Assembly (NCBI GenBank): GCA_942492735.1
Contig: OW818648.1
Coordinates: forward strand, 3,038,001-3,102,000
Length of the DNA: 64,000 bases
Source: Sporobacter sp942492735
GTDB lineage: Bacteria > Bacillota > Clostridia > Oscillospirales > Oscillospiraceae
Direction of reading: 5' to 3'
The position numbers and the translations under genes were made by a program. How positions within the stretch are numbered: the stretch's first letter is position 1; each line of letters begins with the position of its first letter. Below the pieces are notes generated by a model. The model ran no database searches and was not told where the DNA came from. It was given only the letters and a program-made list of their open reading frames with translations. Below are positions 34,181 through 42,084 of this stretch, piece by piece.

Positions 34181-34257
34181 CGGGGTGTGGCGAAGTTTGG
34201 TATCGCGCTTGGTTCGGGACCAAGAGGCCTCGAGTTCGAATCTCGACACTCCGACCA
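34181..34257 (+). tRNA. tRNA-Pro (CGG)
   Basis: 77 bases with encoded CCA. Acceptor CGGGGTG / CACTCCG, anticodon stem CTTGG / CCAAG with loop TTCGGGA, and T arm CTCGAGTTCGAATCTCGA. Confidence 0.95.
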
Positions 34258-34259
34258 TG

Positions 34260-34296
34260 AAAAGACTCAGAAATTGTTACAATTTCTGAGTCTTTT
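34260..34296 (+). terminator. Terminator of tRNA-Pro
   Basis: AAAAGACTCAGAAATTG / AATTTCTGAGTCTTTT arms with a short loop directly after CCATG. Confidence 0.88.
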
Positions 34297-34314
34297 CAGT
34301 TATATGCGCTGCGC

Positions 34315-34524
34315 CTAGCTTGCTCTTACCTCAAGATTCTCGATTCTTTTCTCTAATGCTTGGATTTTTCTCTCAAGTTCCCATTGCTTTTCGTGCGTGA
34401 GCTTATATCCGTCAAATAACGCATCCATGCGTTTTGTTACTTCGTTTTCGATTTTTAGGTTAATCTGCGCTGTCTGATTTTCGATGAGATCAACAATTTG
34501 CCCCAACAGCTCATTATTATCCAA
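34315..34524 (-). CDS. Small coiled-coil protein
   Basis: 69 residues from a TTG start at 34524 that has GGGGGTGA at good spacing; an in-frame ATG at 34545 has none. The sequence is highly charged, with heptads (IVDLIENQTAQINLKIENEV and ELERKIQALEKRIENLEV) predicting two coiled-coil helices, and no Cys or membrane segment. It lies convergent to tRNA-Pro. Not recognised; oligomerisation or a scaffold role is the only safe inference. Confidence 0.65.
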   Translation of the reverse strand: MDNNELLGQIVDLIENQTAQINLKIENEVTKRMDALFDGYKLTHEKQWELERKIQALEKRIENLEVRAS

Positions 34525-34768
34525 ACCAATCACCCCCTTCGTCATTATAGGGTTTGTATTATTTTCTTGTCAAGCCACATTAATGATATTGGGTTACATT
34601 TCAAAATTTCTGTTCTTCTTCCTGAAAGACAGCTTGCCTCATTGCCGCAGATCAGTCACATCCAATCGGTTGGTAATTTTCGATCTCTATCGCTTATGCA
34701 ACAGCTTTACAGTCCTTTAAATAAATGGTATGTTAACATTGTAATCCATTCATTAAGGAGTATTTGCT

Positions 34769-35617
34769 GTGCGAACTGAAGCGGAGATGATGCGTTTAAT
34801 TATCAGCAAGGCACATACGGACGAACGGATTAGGGCCGTTATTATGAATGGCTCGAGAGCCAATCCTAACGCGCCGAAAGATTTGTTTCAGGATTATGAT
34901 ATAGTTTATATTGTGACAGACCTCGGCAGCATTTTAGCCGATCGCAGCTGGATTGAAGAGTTCGGCGAGCGTATCATGCTGCAGATGCCGGAAACGATGC
35001 GCGATCCGGTTGGTGACGGACGGTTCACATATTTGATGCTGTTCCGTGATGGCAATCGCATCGATCTACAACTGTACCCGTTGGATTCGCTCGATAAACT
35101 GCTGACGTACGACAGCGAAAGCATCCTGCTTTTGGACAAGGATCACATCTTAAAATCATTTCCGCCGGCCAGCGACGCCGACTACTTTGTCAAAGCGCCA
35201 ACTTCACGAGAGTTCTCATCCTGCTGCAATAATTTCTGGTGGTGTACACAGAATGTGGCCAAAGGAATCCGACGTGATGAATTACCGTACGTCATGTATA
35301 TGCTTCATTCGGTCGTGTACGCAGAATTACATTGCATGCTTGAATGGCACTTAGGAACACAGTACAACTTTCAGGTCTCGGCCGGAAAAGCCCGTAAATA
35401 TTTCAAAAGATATCTGGATACTGATTTGTATGATAAATACACGACGATATATACAGGTAGTGCGCCTGATCATATCTGGGAGGCGTTGTTATCGGCCTGT
35501 ACACTATTCCGTCAATCAGCGCCGGCAGTGGCTGATTATTTTTCTTTCGCCTACCCCTCAGATGACGATAACCGTATGACAGATTATCTTCAGCAGATCC
35601 GCAGATTATCAGACTGA
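34769..35617 (+). CDS. Aminoglycoside 6-adenylyltransferase-like nucleotidyltransferase
   Basis: 282 residues. The N-terminal nucleotidyltransferase domain has AVIMNGSRANPNAPKDLFQD followed by YDIVYIVTDL, the GSR...DYD pattern of the ANT(6)/AadE family; FTYLMLFRDGNRIDLQLYPL carries the third acidic residue. The helical C-terminal domain has FWWCTQNVAKGIRRDELPY and LEWHLGTQYNFQVSAGKARK, also AadE-like. ANT(6) enzymes adenylylate streptomycin. It sits among core genes with no mobile element, so it may be an intrinsic homologue with a different substrate. Start is GTG after AAGGAG. It is 13 bases upstream of the C_GCAxxG_C_C gene. Confidence 0.85.
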   Translation: MRTEAEMMRLIISKAHTDERIRAVIMNGSRANPNAPKDLFQDYDIVYIVTDLGSILADRSWIEEFGERIMLQMPETMRDPVGDGRFTYLMLFRDGNRIDLQLYPLDSLDKLLTYDSESILLLDKDHILKSFPPASDADYFVKAPTSREFSSCCNNFWWCTQNVAKGIRRDELPYVMYMLHSVVYAELHCMLEWHLGTQYNFQVSAGKARKYFKRYLDTDLYDKYTTIYTGSAPDHIWEALLSACTLFRQSAPAVADYFSFAYPSDDDNRMTDYLQQIRRLSD

Positions 35618-35633
35618 AAAAGGAGTTGATGTG

Positions 35634-36068
35634 ATGAGTAAAATCGAAATGGCTTTAGAACTGTTCAGAAATAACTTTAATTGCGCGCAGTCGGTATTTG
35701 CCGCCTTCAGTGAGGATTACGGCATACCGCGCGATACGGCCCTCAAAATCGCTAGCGGACTCGGGGGCGGCGTGCGGTGCGGCGAGGTCTGCGGCGCGGC
35801 GTCAGGCGGCGCCCTCGTCATTGGGCTCAGTTGTGGGCATTCTATACTCGGCGACATAACGACAAAGGAATTCTGCAACGGCGAAACTGTCGAATTCATG
35901 AAGCGTTTCCGTGAACGGAATAAGTCCTGCACATGCCGAGAAATTCTTGGCATTGATATCTCTGTTGGCGACAATCGACTAAAAGCAAAGGAGCAGAACC
36001 TATTCAACACCGTCTGTGTCGATATGGTGACAAGCGCCGTTGAGATTTTAGAAGATATGGGATACTGA
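35634..36068 (+). CDS. C_GCAxxG_C_C family redox-active-type protein
   Basis: 144 residues. The conserved Cys are in FNCAQSVFAAFSEDYGI, GGVRCGEVCGAASGGALVIG (the GCAxxG-like core) and the later CNGETVEFMKRF, CTCREILGID and NTVCVDMV. The family is frequent in anaerobes and is thought to bind metal or act in electron transfer; biochemical proof is lacking. Start 35634 has AGGAG 8 bases upstream. It is translationally close to the ANT(6)-like gene but shares no obvious function. Confidence 0.88.
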   Translation: MSKIEMALELFRNNFNCAQSVFAAFSEDYGIPRDTALKIASGLGGGVRCGEVCGAASGGALVIGLSCGHSILGDITTKEFCNGETVEFMKRFRERNKSCTCREILGIDISVGDNRLKAKEQNLFNTVCVDMVTSAVEILEDMGY

Positions 36069-36118
36069 TACTGTTCTTCCATAAACACAATGAGATATCA
36101 GTATGTCCTGCGGTACTT

Positions 36119-36184
36119 GTCATTCCCGCGCAGGCAGGAATCCAGTCTCCCAGGTACGTGGATTCCCGCCTGCGCGGGAATGAC
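36119..36184. repeat. Inverted repeat with CGCCTGCGCGGGAATGAC arms
   Basis: GTCATTCCCGCGCAGGCAGG... and its near-perfect reverse complement form a 66-base palindrome with a short centre. The same palindrome type is common between genes of many unrelated bacteria and gives spurious SFPRRRES-type ORFs. Confidence 0.75.
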
Positions 36185-36243
36185 ATCGCGGACTATGTCG
36201 TTATTTTAATCGAATATTCGTATGAGAATAAATGTAACGGCGC

Positions 36244-36281
36244 AAAAAGACAACCCGGAAAATAATCCGAGTTGTCTTTTT
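36244..36281 (-). terminator. Terminator of gdhA
   Basis: AAAAAGACAACCCGG / CCGAGTTGTCTTTTT arms, 9 bases past the gdhA stop; T-rich on the minus strand. Confidence 0.88.
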
Positions 36282-36290
36282 CTATTTTTA

Positions 36291-37631
36291 TTAGTACGTA
36301 ACGCCTTGAGCCAGCATGGCTGAAGCGACCTTCATGAAGCCGGCGATGTTTGCGCCGACAACCAGGTTATCGTCGAAACCGAATTCCTTTGCCGCTGAGC
36401 TTGCATTTCTATAAATATTGACCATGATGTCCTTGAGTCTCTGATCCACTTCTTCGAAGGTCCAGGACAGTCTCAATGAGTTCTGGGACATCTCCAAACC
36501 GGAACAAGCGACGCCGCCCGCGTTGGATGCTTTACCGGGGGCGAAAACAACCTTGTGTTCCTGGAAATACTCGACAGCCTGCGGTGTGGTCGGCATATTC
36601 GCGCCCTCGCCGACAGCAAAGCAGCCATTAGCAACAAGTGCTTTCGCTCCGGCCAAATCAAGCTCATTCTGCGTCGCGCATGGCAGCGCGATATCACATT
36701 TGACGGTCCAAATGCCCGAGCAGCCTTCTGTATAGACAGCATCCGGATGATAGTTGATGTATTCTCTGATTCTTTTGCGCTCGACTTCTTTAATCTTCTT
36801 AATGACATCGAGATCAATGCCGTTTTTGTCATATATATATCCGGATGAATCACACATGGCAACAACTTTGCCGCCCAGCTGCTGAACCTTCTCGGTTGCA
36901 TAAATCGCAACATTTCCCGAGCCGGAGACAACAACCGTTGAGCCTTTGAAGGATTTGCCCTTAATGCTCGTCATTGCTTCATCCATGAAATAGCACAAGC
37001 CGTAGCCGGTGGCTTCTGTTCTTGTGAGGCTGCCGCCGAAGGAAAGACCTTTGCCGGTCAAAACACCTGTAAACTCATTTCTGATCTTCTTATACATACC
37101 GAACATGTAACCGACTTCGCGGCCGCCCACGCCTATATCGCCCGCCGGAACATCGGTATCCGGCCCAATGTGACGCGCAAGCTCAAACATAAAGCTCTGG
37201 CAGAAACGCATCACTTCGCCGTCAGATTTACCCTTCGGATCGAAATCGCTGCCGCCTTTACCGCCGCCCATTGGCAGACCGGTCAGTGAGTTTTTAAATA
37301 TCTGCTCAAAGCCGAGGAATTTGACAATACTGAGGTTAACAGACGGATGGAATCGCAATCCGCCCTTATAGGGACCGATGGCACTGTTAAACTGCACTCT
37401 GTAGCCTCTGTTTACAATGACGTCACCCTTATCATTGACCCACGGTACTCTGAAAATAATCATTCTCTCCGGCTCAACGATTCTGCTGAAAATACCGGCT
37501 TCAACGAATTTGGGATATTTTTCCGCAACAGGTTCAAGAGAATCAAAAACCTCTTTGACTGCCTGCAGGAATTCAGGCTCGGCTGCATCGCGTTTGAGTA
37601 CCTGCTCGTATACGCTTTTTAGTTTTTCCAT
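36291..37631 (-). CDS. gdhA: Glutamate dehydrogenase, NADP-type
   Basis: Interconverts 2-oxoglutarate plus ammonia and glutamate. 446 residues, the hexameric class-I length. The substrate site is GYRVQFNSAIGPYKGGLRFH, and the catalytic Lys lies in LPMGGGKGGSDFDPKGKSDG, with PAGDIGVGGREVGYMFG following. The Rossmann motif is VVSGSGNVAIYATEK (about 235-250). Start 37631 follows GGAGG; the ATG at 37658 would lie upstream of that site. With citrate synthase it links to glutamate and, through proB, to proline. It is monocistronic with its own promoter. Confidence 0.96.
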   Translation of the reverse strand: MEKLKSVYEQVLKRDAAEPEFLQAVKEVFDSLEPVAEKYPKFVEAGIFSRIVEPERMIIFRVPWVNDKGDVIVNRGYRVQFNSAIGPYKGGLRFHPSVNLSIVKFLGFEQIFKNSLTGLPMGGGKGGSDFDPKGKSDGEVMRFCQSFMFELARHIGPDTDVPAGDIGVGGREVGYMFGMYKKIRNEFTGVLTGKGLSFGGSLTRTEATGYGLCYFMDEAMTSIKGKSFKGSTVVVSGSGNVAIYATEKVQQLGGKVVAMCDSSGYIYDKNGIDLDVIKKIKEVERKRIREYINYHPDAVYTEGCSGIWTVKCDIALPCATQNELDLAGAKALVANGCFAVGEGANMPTTPQAVEYFQEHKVVFAPGKASNAGGVACSGLEMSQNSLRLSWTFEEVDQRLKDIMVNIYRNASSAAKEFGFDDNLVVGANIAGFMKVASAMLAQGVTY

Positions 37632-37729
37632 TTCTGTTGTCCTCCTAATTCTGCACACCTCTTTGTGTACATTTACAGTCTTTGCATCATTATCACCTTA
37701 AATGGCGAAAATGGTTTTAAGCCTCCTAC

Positions 37730-37758
37730 ATTATAAAGTGCAACCACGACTAAGTAAA
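37730..37758 (-). promoter_or_regulatory. Promoter of gdhA
   Basis: TTTACT, 17 bases, TATAAT on the minus strand, about 98 bases upstream of the start. The rest of the 37632-37896 gap is AT-rich with no further feature seen. Confidence 0.65.
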
Positions 37759-37896
37759 TAATTATTTTATTTTTTTGCATGTAATAACGCATAATATTGC
37801 AATTATCGAATTGTTATTTTTGCCATTTTGTCACAATTGTGTTGTGCTTTCACATTTCTCCATTTCACAAGAATGCATAATACTGCTATTGTTTCG

Positions 37897-38814
37897 TCAA
37901 ATGAATGCTGCGCTTGTCAATATTGCAGCAATAACCGGCAGCGTAATCAATGACAAAAGTGTTGATACAAATATAAGTTTCGATGCAAATTCCGAGTCGC
38001 GCCCGTATTTTTGTGACAGCATCGCCGTCACCGTTGCGGCCGGCATCGCTGATGACAGAACAGAAACGCCGATGACGATTGGGTCAATGCCGATGAGCTT
38101 TAAAACGATGAAAATAAAAGCTGGAATTCCGAGAAGACGAATAAACGAAAAATAGAAACTGTCTTTTTCGAAAACTGCCTTGAAATCCACCTCACTCAAA
38201 ATCGAACCGACAACAATCATCGACATGGCTGTTGTGCAGCTGCCGATCACGTTGATCGTATGGCTTAAAAACTCCGGCAGCCTAATCGGAGAAAAAAGAT
38301 AAGCGAACCCCAGAATGACAGCCCAGATGCATGGATGCGTCGCCAGCCGCTTGAACTGCTGTTTTTTATCAGACGTTGTAAAGAGAGAGAGCCCCGCCGT
38401 CCACATAAAGATGCGCATCGGTATGAGGACAATTGAACCGTACAAGATACCTGTCGCGCCAAATACGGACTCAATGACAGGCAGCCCCATAAACCCGGCG
38501 TTATTGCAAATTGTGGCGTATTGCATGACAACGCGCCGCTCAATCGGGATACGATTATAGAGGACACGGTTGAGAAGCATATAGAAGAGCTGGGCACCGA
38601 GCGCTATGGCAAATACGACCGCGCATTCACGCAGGATACTTACCGATAGCTCTGTTTCGAACGAATGGAATATATTACACGGCAGCAGAATGTAAATAAC
38701 GACATTCGTCATGTCCCGCCGCGCCTCAGGGCTGAATATCCCCTTCTTTGCGGCAAAAAATCCCACCGCTATAAGAATGATTATCTCTATTTGTATTTGT
38801 ATGATTAAGACCAC
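37897..38814 (-). CDS. AEC family transporter
   Basis: 305 residues with about ten hydrophobic segments in the auxin-efflux-carrier fold. Recognisable are VIYILLPCNIFHSFETELSV, MQYATICNNAGFMGLPVIES (the broken-helix Asn-rich motif) and IGVSVLSSAMPAATVTAMLS. Bacterial homologues move malate, malonate or other organic acids; the substrate here cannot be assigned. The start is uncertain: GTG at 38814 has no strong ribosome site. It is a single gene without a clear terminator. Confidence 0.85.
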   Translation of the reverse strand: MVLIIQIQIEIIILIAVGFFAAKKGIFSPEARRDMTNVVIYILLPCNIFHSFETELSVSILRECAVVFAIALGAQLFYMLLNRVLYNRIPIERRVVMQYATICNNAGFMGLPVIESVFGATGILYGSIVLIPMRIFMWTAGLSLFTTSDKKQQFKRLATHPCIWAVILGFAYLFSPIRLPEFLSHTINVIGSCTTAMSMIVVGSILSEVDFKAVFEKDSFYFSFIRLLGIPAFIFIVLKLIGIDPIVIGVSVLSSAMPAATVTAMLSQKYGRDSEFASKLIFVSTLLSLITLPVIAAILTSAAFI

Positions 38815-38856
38815 CAGCTTTTACATTTGCTTTTTGTGTATTATATAGGAAAAAAG

Positions 38857-38886
38857 AAAACAGCACAATTAGAATTGTGCTGTTTT
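38857..38886 (-). terminator. Terminator of folT-folC
   Basis: AAAACAGCACAATT / AATTGTGCTGTTTT arms with a 2-base loop, followed by T-rich sequence on the minus strand; 15 bases past the folC stop. Confidence 0.88.
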
Positions 38887-38901
38887 TTACGTCAATCGTT
38901 T

Positions 38902-40176
38902 TTATTTTTTCAGTGCTTTTACTGCCTCGCGGATATCTCCGGAAAAATAGAGTGAGCCAAGCGCGCAGACAATGCCATCCGGTCCAGCTTGGTTGATTGC
39001 CTCACGAACACCGTCGGGTATGGCCGCGCAGGCTGTGGTTTGTTTGCCGAAAACCGAGAGGACATCTTTGAGTTTTTCCGATTTCATCGCGCGGGGGTTG
39101 TGCGGCTCTACGGTGACAAACGATTTTGCAAGCGGTGTGATGAAGTCTACCATTCCAACAACATCCTTGTCAGCCATGACGCCAATAAGGAAAACAATCT
39201 TTTTTTCGCCGAAGTGCTGCTTTAAGCTGTTTGACGTTGCCTCGATGCCATGCGGGTTATGCGCGCCGTCCAGAATGAACACGGGATGCTTCATCAAGAC
39301 CTCGAACCTGCCCGGCCAGTAGACCTGCGATAAGCCTGTGACAATATCGTCATCATTGATTTTCCAGCCTTTAGCTCTCAAAGCTTCAAGTGCAGTAATT
39401 GCGAGCGCGGCGTTTTTCGGCTGATATGTTCCGACGAGCGGCAACCTGATGTTTATATAAGGCATAAAGTCAAAATGAACAGCATCCAGATCAAACGCAT
39501 GAACGGTCAATCTCGAAAAATCTGCGCGATGAAGTTTCGCCTCGTTCTCCCTGCATGTACGCTCAAATACTTCCTCGACTTCCCTTTCGCCGCCATAGAT
39601 GACGACATCGCCGCCTGTTTTAATAATACCGGCTTTCGCCGAGGCTATCGATTCAAGCGTTGGGCCCAGCTCCGCGGTATGGTCGAGACCGATCGCTGTG
39701 ATCACCGCGACTTCAGGTGTATCAATAATGTTTGTAGAATCCAGTTCGCCGCCCATACCGACTTCGAGAACGACGATATCACATTTTTTATACAAAAAGT
39801 ACTGCATCGCCAGTGCCGTGATAAGTTCGAACTCGGTCGGCGCGTCTTTCATATTGTCAGCAAACGGGCGGATTTCGTTTGTCATCTGCTCGAGTTCATC
39901 GTCTGAAATATGCACGCCGTCGACCTGCATGCGTTCGTTGAACCGGAGGATATACGGGGAGGTATATAGTCCTGTTCGATAACCGGCTTTTTGCAGGACA
40001 GAAGCAATGCAGGCTGCCGTCGACCCTTTGCCGTTTGTACCGGCAATATGGACGAATTTCAATGTTTTTTCAGGATTCCCGAGTGCTTTGAGGAGTTCTT
40101 TGGTCCTCTCGAGACCCGGTTTACTCCCCTGCCACTTAACGTTGTGGATGTATTTTAAGGTCTGCTCGTAGCTCAT
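38902..40176 (-). CDS. folC: Folylpolyglutamate synthase / dihydrofolate synthase
   Basis: Adds glutamates to folates so that they are retained and usable. 424 residues from 40176 (MSYEQTLKYIH), preceded by GGGGGA. The P-loop is FVHIAGTNGKGSTAACIASV (about 43-62), with YTSPYILRFNERMQVDGVHI, VLEVGMGGELDSTNI, and FILDGAHNPHGIEATSNSL in the C-terminal ligase domain. It overlaps the end of folT by 41 bases, so import and glutamylation of folate are co-expressed under the THF riboswitch. Confidence 0.96.
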   Translation of the reverse strand: MSYEQTLKYIHNVKWQGSKPGLERTKELLKALGNPEKTLKFVHIAGTNGKGSTAACIASVLQKAGYRTGLYTSPYILRFNERMQVDGVHISDDELEQMTNEIRPFADNMKDAPTEFELITALAMQYFLYKKCDIVVLEVGMGGELDSTNIIDTPEVAVITAIGLDHTAELGPTLESIASAKAGIIKTGGDVVIYGGEREVEEVFERTCRENEAKLHRADFSRLTVHAFDLDAVHFDFMPYINIRLPLVGTYQPKNAALAITALEALRAKGWKINDDDIVTGLSQVYWPGRFEVLMKHPVFILDGAHNPHGIEATSNSLKQHFGEKKIVFLIGVMADKDVVGMVDFITPLAKSFVTVEPHNPRAMKSEKLKDVLSVFGKQTTACAAIPDGVREAINQAGPDGIVCALGSLYFSGDIREAVKALKK

Positions 40177-40714
40177 CCTTTTTTCCCCCGATATTGCCGC
40201 TCGTAACATAGCGGAATAAACCGCTTTTATACAGCGAGAAGACAAGTAAAATATCAACGACAGAGATGATGGCCTTTGCCGGCGCTCTTGAAATTAAGTT
40301 TGGAAGAAAGGGCATGTTGTACGCAAAAAATAGGCAGAAGTTCGTCCAGAGATAGGGGCCTAATATTTCAGCGGGAAGTATTAATGCAATAAAGATGACG
40401 AGGTTCGAACGTTTTTTGAGAAGCTTTCCGATAAGTGACGGGAGTACGCCCATGATGATCGGCGTCAGCATAAGAAAAGGGATATACACACCTGCGGGTT
40501 TAATCAAAAAACCCAACCCATCCGACAACAAGCCGACGATACCGCCAGCGATTGGTCCAAACATTAAGCCAGCAAGGATGATCGGAAGATTGCCGAACGA
40601 AATACGGAGATTCGGCAGTTGAATTCCGAGGAGCCGGTCAAGTACAATGCTCATTGACAGAAGAAGTGCAAGTGTGACAATCATTTTTGTTGTTAATAAT
40701 TTCTTTTTGGACAT
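40136..40714 (-). CDS. folT: ECF folate transporter S component FolT
   Basis: 192 residues with six hydrophobic segments. The S-component pattern is LALLLSMSIVLDRLLGIQLP followed by NLRISFGNLPIILAGLMFGP and GGIVGLLSDGLGFLIKP. FolT binds folate in the membrane and works with a shared energising module (EcfT, EcfA, EcfA') encoded elsewhere. AAGGAGG lies upstream of the ATG. The tetrahydrofolate riboswitch at 40860-40954 in the leader independently confirms folate as ligand. It is coupled to folC by overlap. Confidence 0.95.
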   Translation of the reverse strand: MSKKKLLTTKMIVTLALLLSMSIVLDRLLGIQLPNLRISFGNLPIILAGLMFGPIAGGIVGLLSDGLGFLIKPAGVYIPFLMLTPIIMGVLPSLIGKLLKKRSNLVIFIALILPAEILGPYLWTNFCLFFAYNMPFLPNLISRAPAKAIISVVDILLVFSLYKSGLFRYVTSGNIGGKKDELRADLKIHPQR

Positions 40715-40750
40715 AATAATACCTCCTTTTTAATGTGTGCGCATGTTTAC

Positions 40751-40808
40751 ATATGGCTATATATTTAGCAAAATGCTAAAAAGCAAAATGCTAAATAAAT
40801 AGCTATAT
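40751..40808 (-). promoter_or_regulatory. Large stem-loop in the folT leader
   Basis: ATATAGCTATTTATTTAGCA and TGCTAAATATATAGCCATAT form a 20-base near-perfect stem around an 18-base loop between the riboswitch and the folT ribosome site. No T-run follows. Confidence 0.6.
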
Positions 40809-40859
40809 ACAGCAAGCACGTGTTGTGCGCCACATATAGGAGGTTTTCTCCGGTATGTA

Positions 40860-40954
40860 GCAGCGGGATGCGAACATCGTACCGTGGAATAATCCTTCGT
40901 CCAACTGACAACTCCCCGTCCAGTCGGCACTTTACGCATGATGTCCTACTCTGC
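40860..40954 (-). ncRNA. Tetrahydrofolate (THF) riboswitch
   Basis: The minus strand begins GCAGAGTAGGACATCATGCG, continues TAAAGTGCCGACTGGACGGG and GAGTTGTCAGTTGGACGAAG, and ends CACGGTACGATGTTCGCATC CCGCTGC. The GAGTAG...CGTTAAGTG, GGATG, CGAAGG and CGCATCCGCTC landmarks of class-I THF aptamers are all present in order, with closing P1 GCAG / CTGC. It lies in the leader of folT-folC. Downstream, CCTCC (40839-40843) can pair with GGAG (40848-40851) or with the folT ribosome site (40722-40726), suggesting translational control. Confidence 0.92.
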
Positions 40955-40997
40955 TTAGACTGCAGCCTATCTGCCACAGCCAAGTTATTACGTATAT

Positions 40998-41026
40998 ATA
41001 GTATCACGACAGTAATATATTGTCCA
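40998..41026 (-). promoter_or_regulatory. Promoter of the THF riboswitch-folT-folC operon
   Basis: TGGACA, 17 bases, TACTAT on the minus strand, about 44 bases before the aptamer. Confidence 0.6.
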
Positions 41027-41095
41027 TACTGTGTTTAGCATATTCTTTCGACAAATTTGTATATTTATATTGTTTAGTACTGGTATTTTTAACAG

Positions 41096-41125
41096 AAACG
41101 GCGCAGCCTGTTGGCTGCGCCGTTT
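41096..41125 (-). terminator. Terminator of rpsB-tsf
   Basis: AAACGGCGCAGCC / GGCTGCGCCGTTT arms with a TGTT loop, 27 bases past the tsf stop. Confidence 0.85.
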
Positions 41126-41152
41126 ACACTATTTTATCGGGTTAATTTTAAT

Positions 41153-42082
41153 TTACAGAAGCTTTGAGATTTCGTCAGCGAAGTTTTCCTGCTTCTTCTC
41201 AATGCCTTCGCCTTTTTCAAAACGGGTGAAAGCCTTGATAACAATCGTTCCGCCGAGAGCTTTTGCTACCTGCTTGACGTGCTGGTCTACAGTGAGCTTG
41301 TTCTCTTTGACGTACGGCTGGTTCATGAGGCAGATATCCTCGTAGAACTTATTGATGCGGCCTTTAACCATGTTCTGCGCTATTGCAAGGGCTTTATCGT
41401 CTGGCAGGTTCTTTTCTTTATTCTCTTCAATAGCCTTGACGAGCTGAATTTCTCTTTCCTTTTCGAGTTCAGCGGGGTCTACAGACGCCGTATCGAGGTA
41501 TAACGGACGCATTGCGGCAATTTGCATAGCAAGGTCTTTTCCGAGTGTGTTGACTGTATCCATATCGCTGATATTCGCAACATCCATATTGACCATAACG
41601 CCGATCTTGCCGCCGGCATGGACATAAGGGACATTAACGCCTGTCGTGTAACGGATAAAGCGGCGGACGGTAATGTTCTCACCGATGACCTGAATCATTT
41701 CCTGCTGCTTTTCCTGCACAGTGTTGTCAGTGCCGGGATATTTGCATGTAAGAAGTGCTTCAACGTCGGCAGGCGCATTTTTTACGGTAGCTTCAGCAAC
41801 GCCTTTGACGAAATCGACGAACTTCTCATTCTGTGCTACAAAGTCGGTTTCGGCGTTGACTTCAACGACGACACCGATGTTATCGATAACGGCGGCATAC
41901 GCAATGCCTTCAGCTGCGATTCGGCCTGCTTTTTTCTGCGCTGCAGCCAAACCCTTTTCACGGAGGTATATAATTGCTTTTTCCATATCTCCGTCAGATT
42001 CTGTAAGCGCTTTCTTGCAGTCCATCATCCCAACGCCTGTTGTTTCGCGGAGATCCTTAACGTCTTGTGCAGTGAATGCCAT
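41153..42082 (-). CDS. tsf: Translation elongation factor Ts
   Basis: Exchanges GDP for GTP on EF-Tu. 309 residues. The N-terminal UBA-like domain has DVKDLRETTGVGMMDCKKAL (about 7-26), and the TDFVAQNEKFVDFVKGVAE motif near residue 80 contacts EF-Tu. The dimerisation region and C-terminal NQPYVKENKLTVDQHVKQVA are standard. It is 2 bases downstream of rpsB, the conserved bacterial arrangement. Confidence 0.98.
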   Translation of the reverse strand: MAFTAQDVKDLRETTGVGMMDCKKALTESDGDMEKAIIYLREKGLAAAQKKAGRIAAEGIAYAAVIDNIGVVVEVNAETDFVAQNEKFVDFVKGVAEATVKNAPADVEALLTCKYPGTDNTVQEKQQEMIQVIGENITVRRFIRYTTGVNVPYVHAGGKIGVMVNMDVANISDMDTVNTLGKDLAMQIAAMRPLYLDTASVDPAELEKEREIQLVKAIEENKEKNLPDDKALAIAQNMVKGRINKFYEDICLMNQPYVKENKLTVDQHVKQVAKALGGTIVIKAFTRFEKGEGIEKKQENFADEISKLL

Positions 42083-42084
42083 GA

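Noticed and set aside
34769..36068. Resistance island
   Set aside because: Only one ANT(6)-like gene; no integrase, transposase or flanking repeats.
36004..36186. 60-codon frame beginning MSFPRRREST
   Set aside because: Known translation artefact of the GCGGGAATGAC palindrome.
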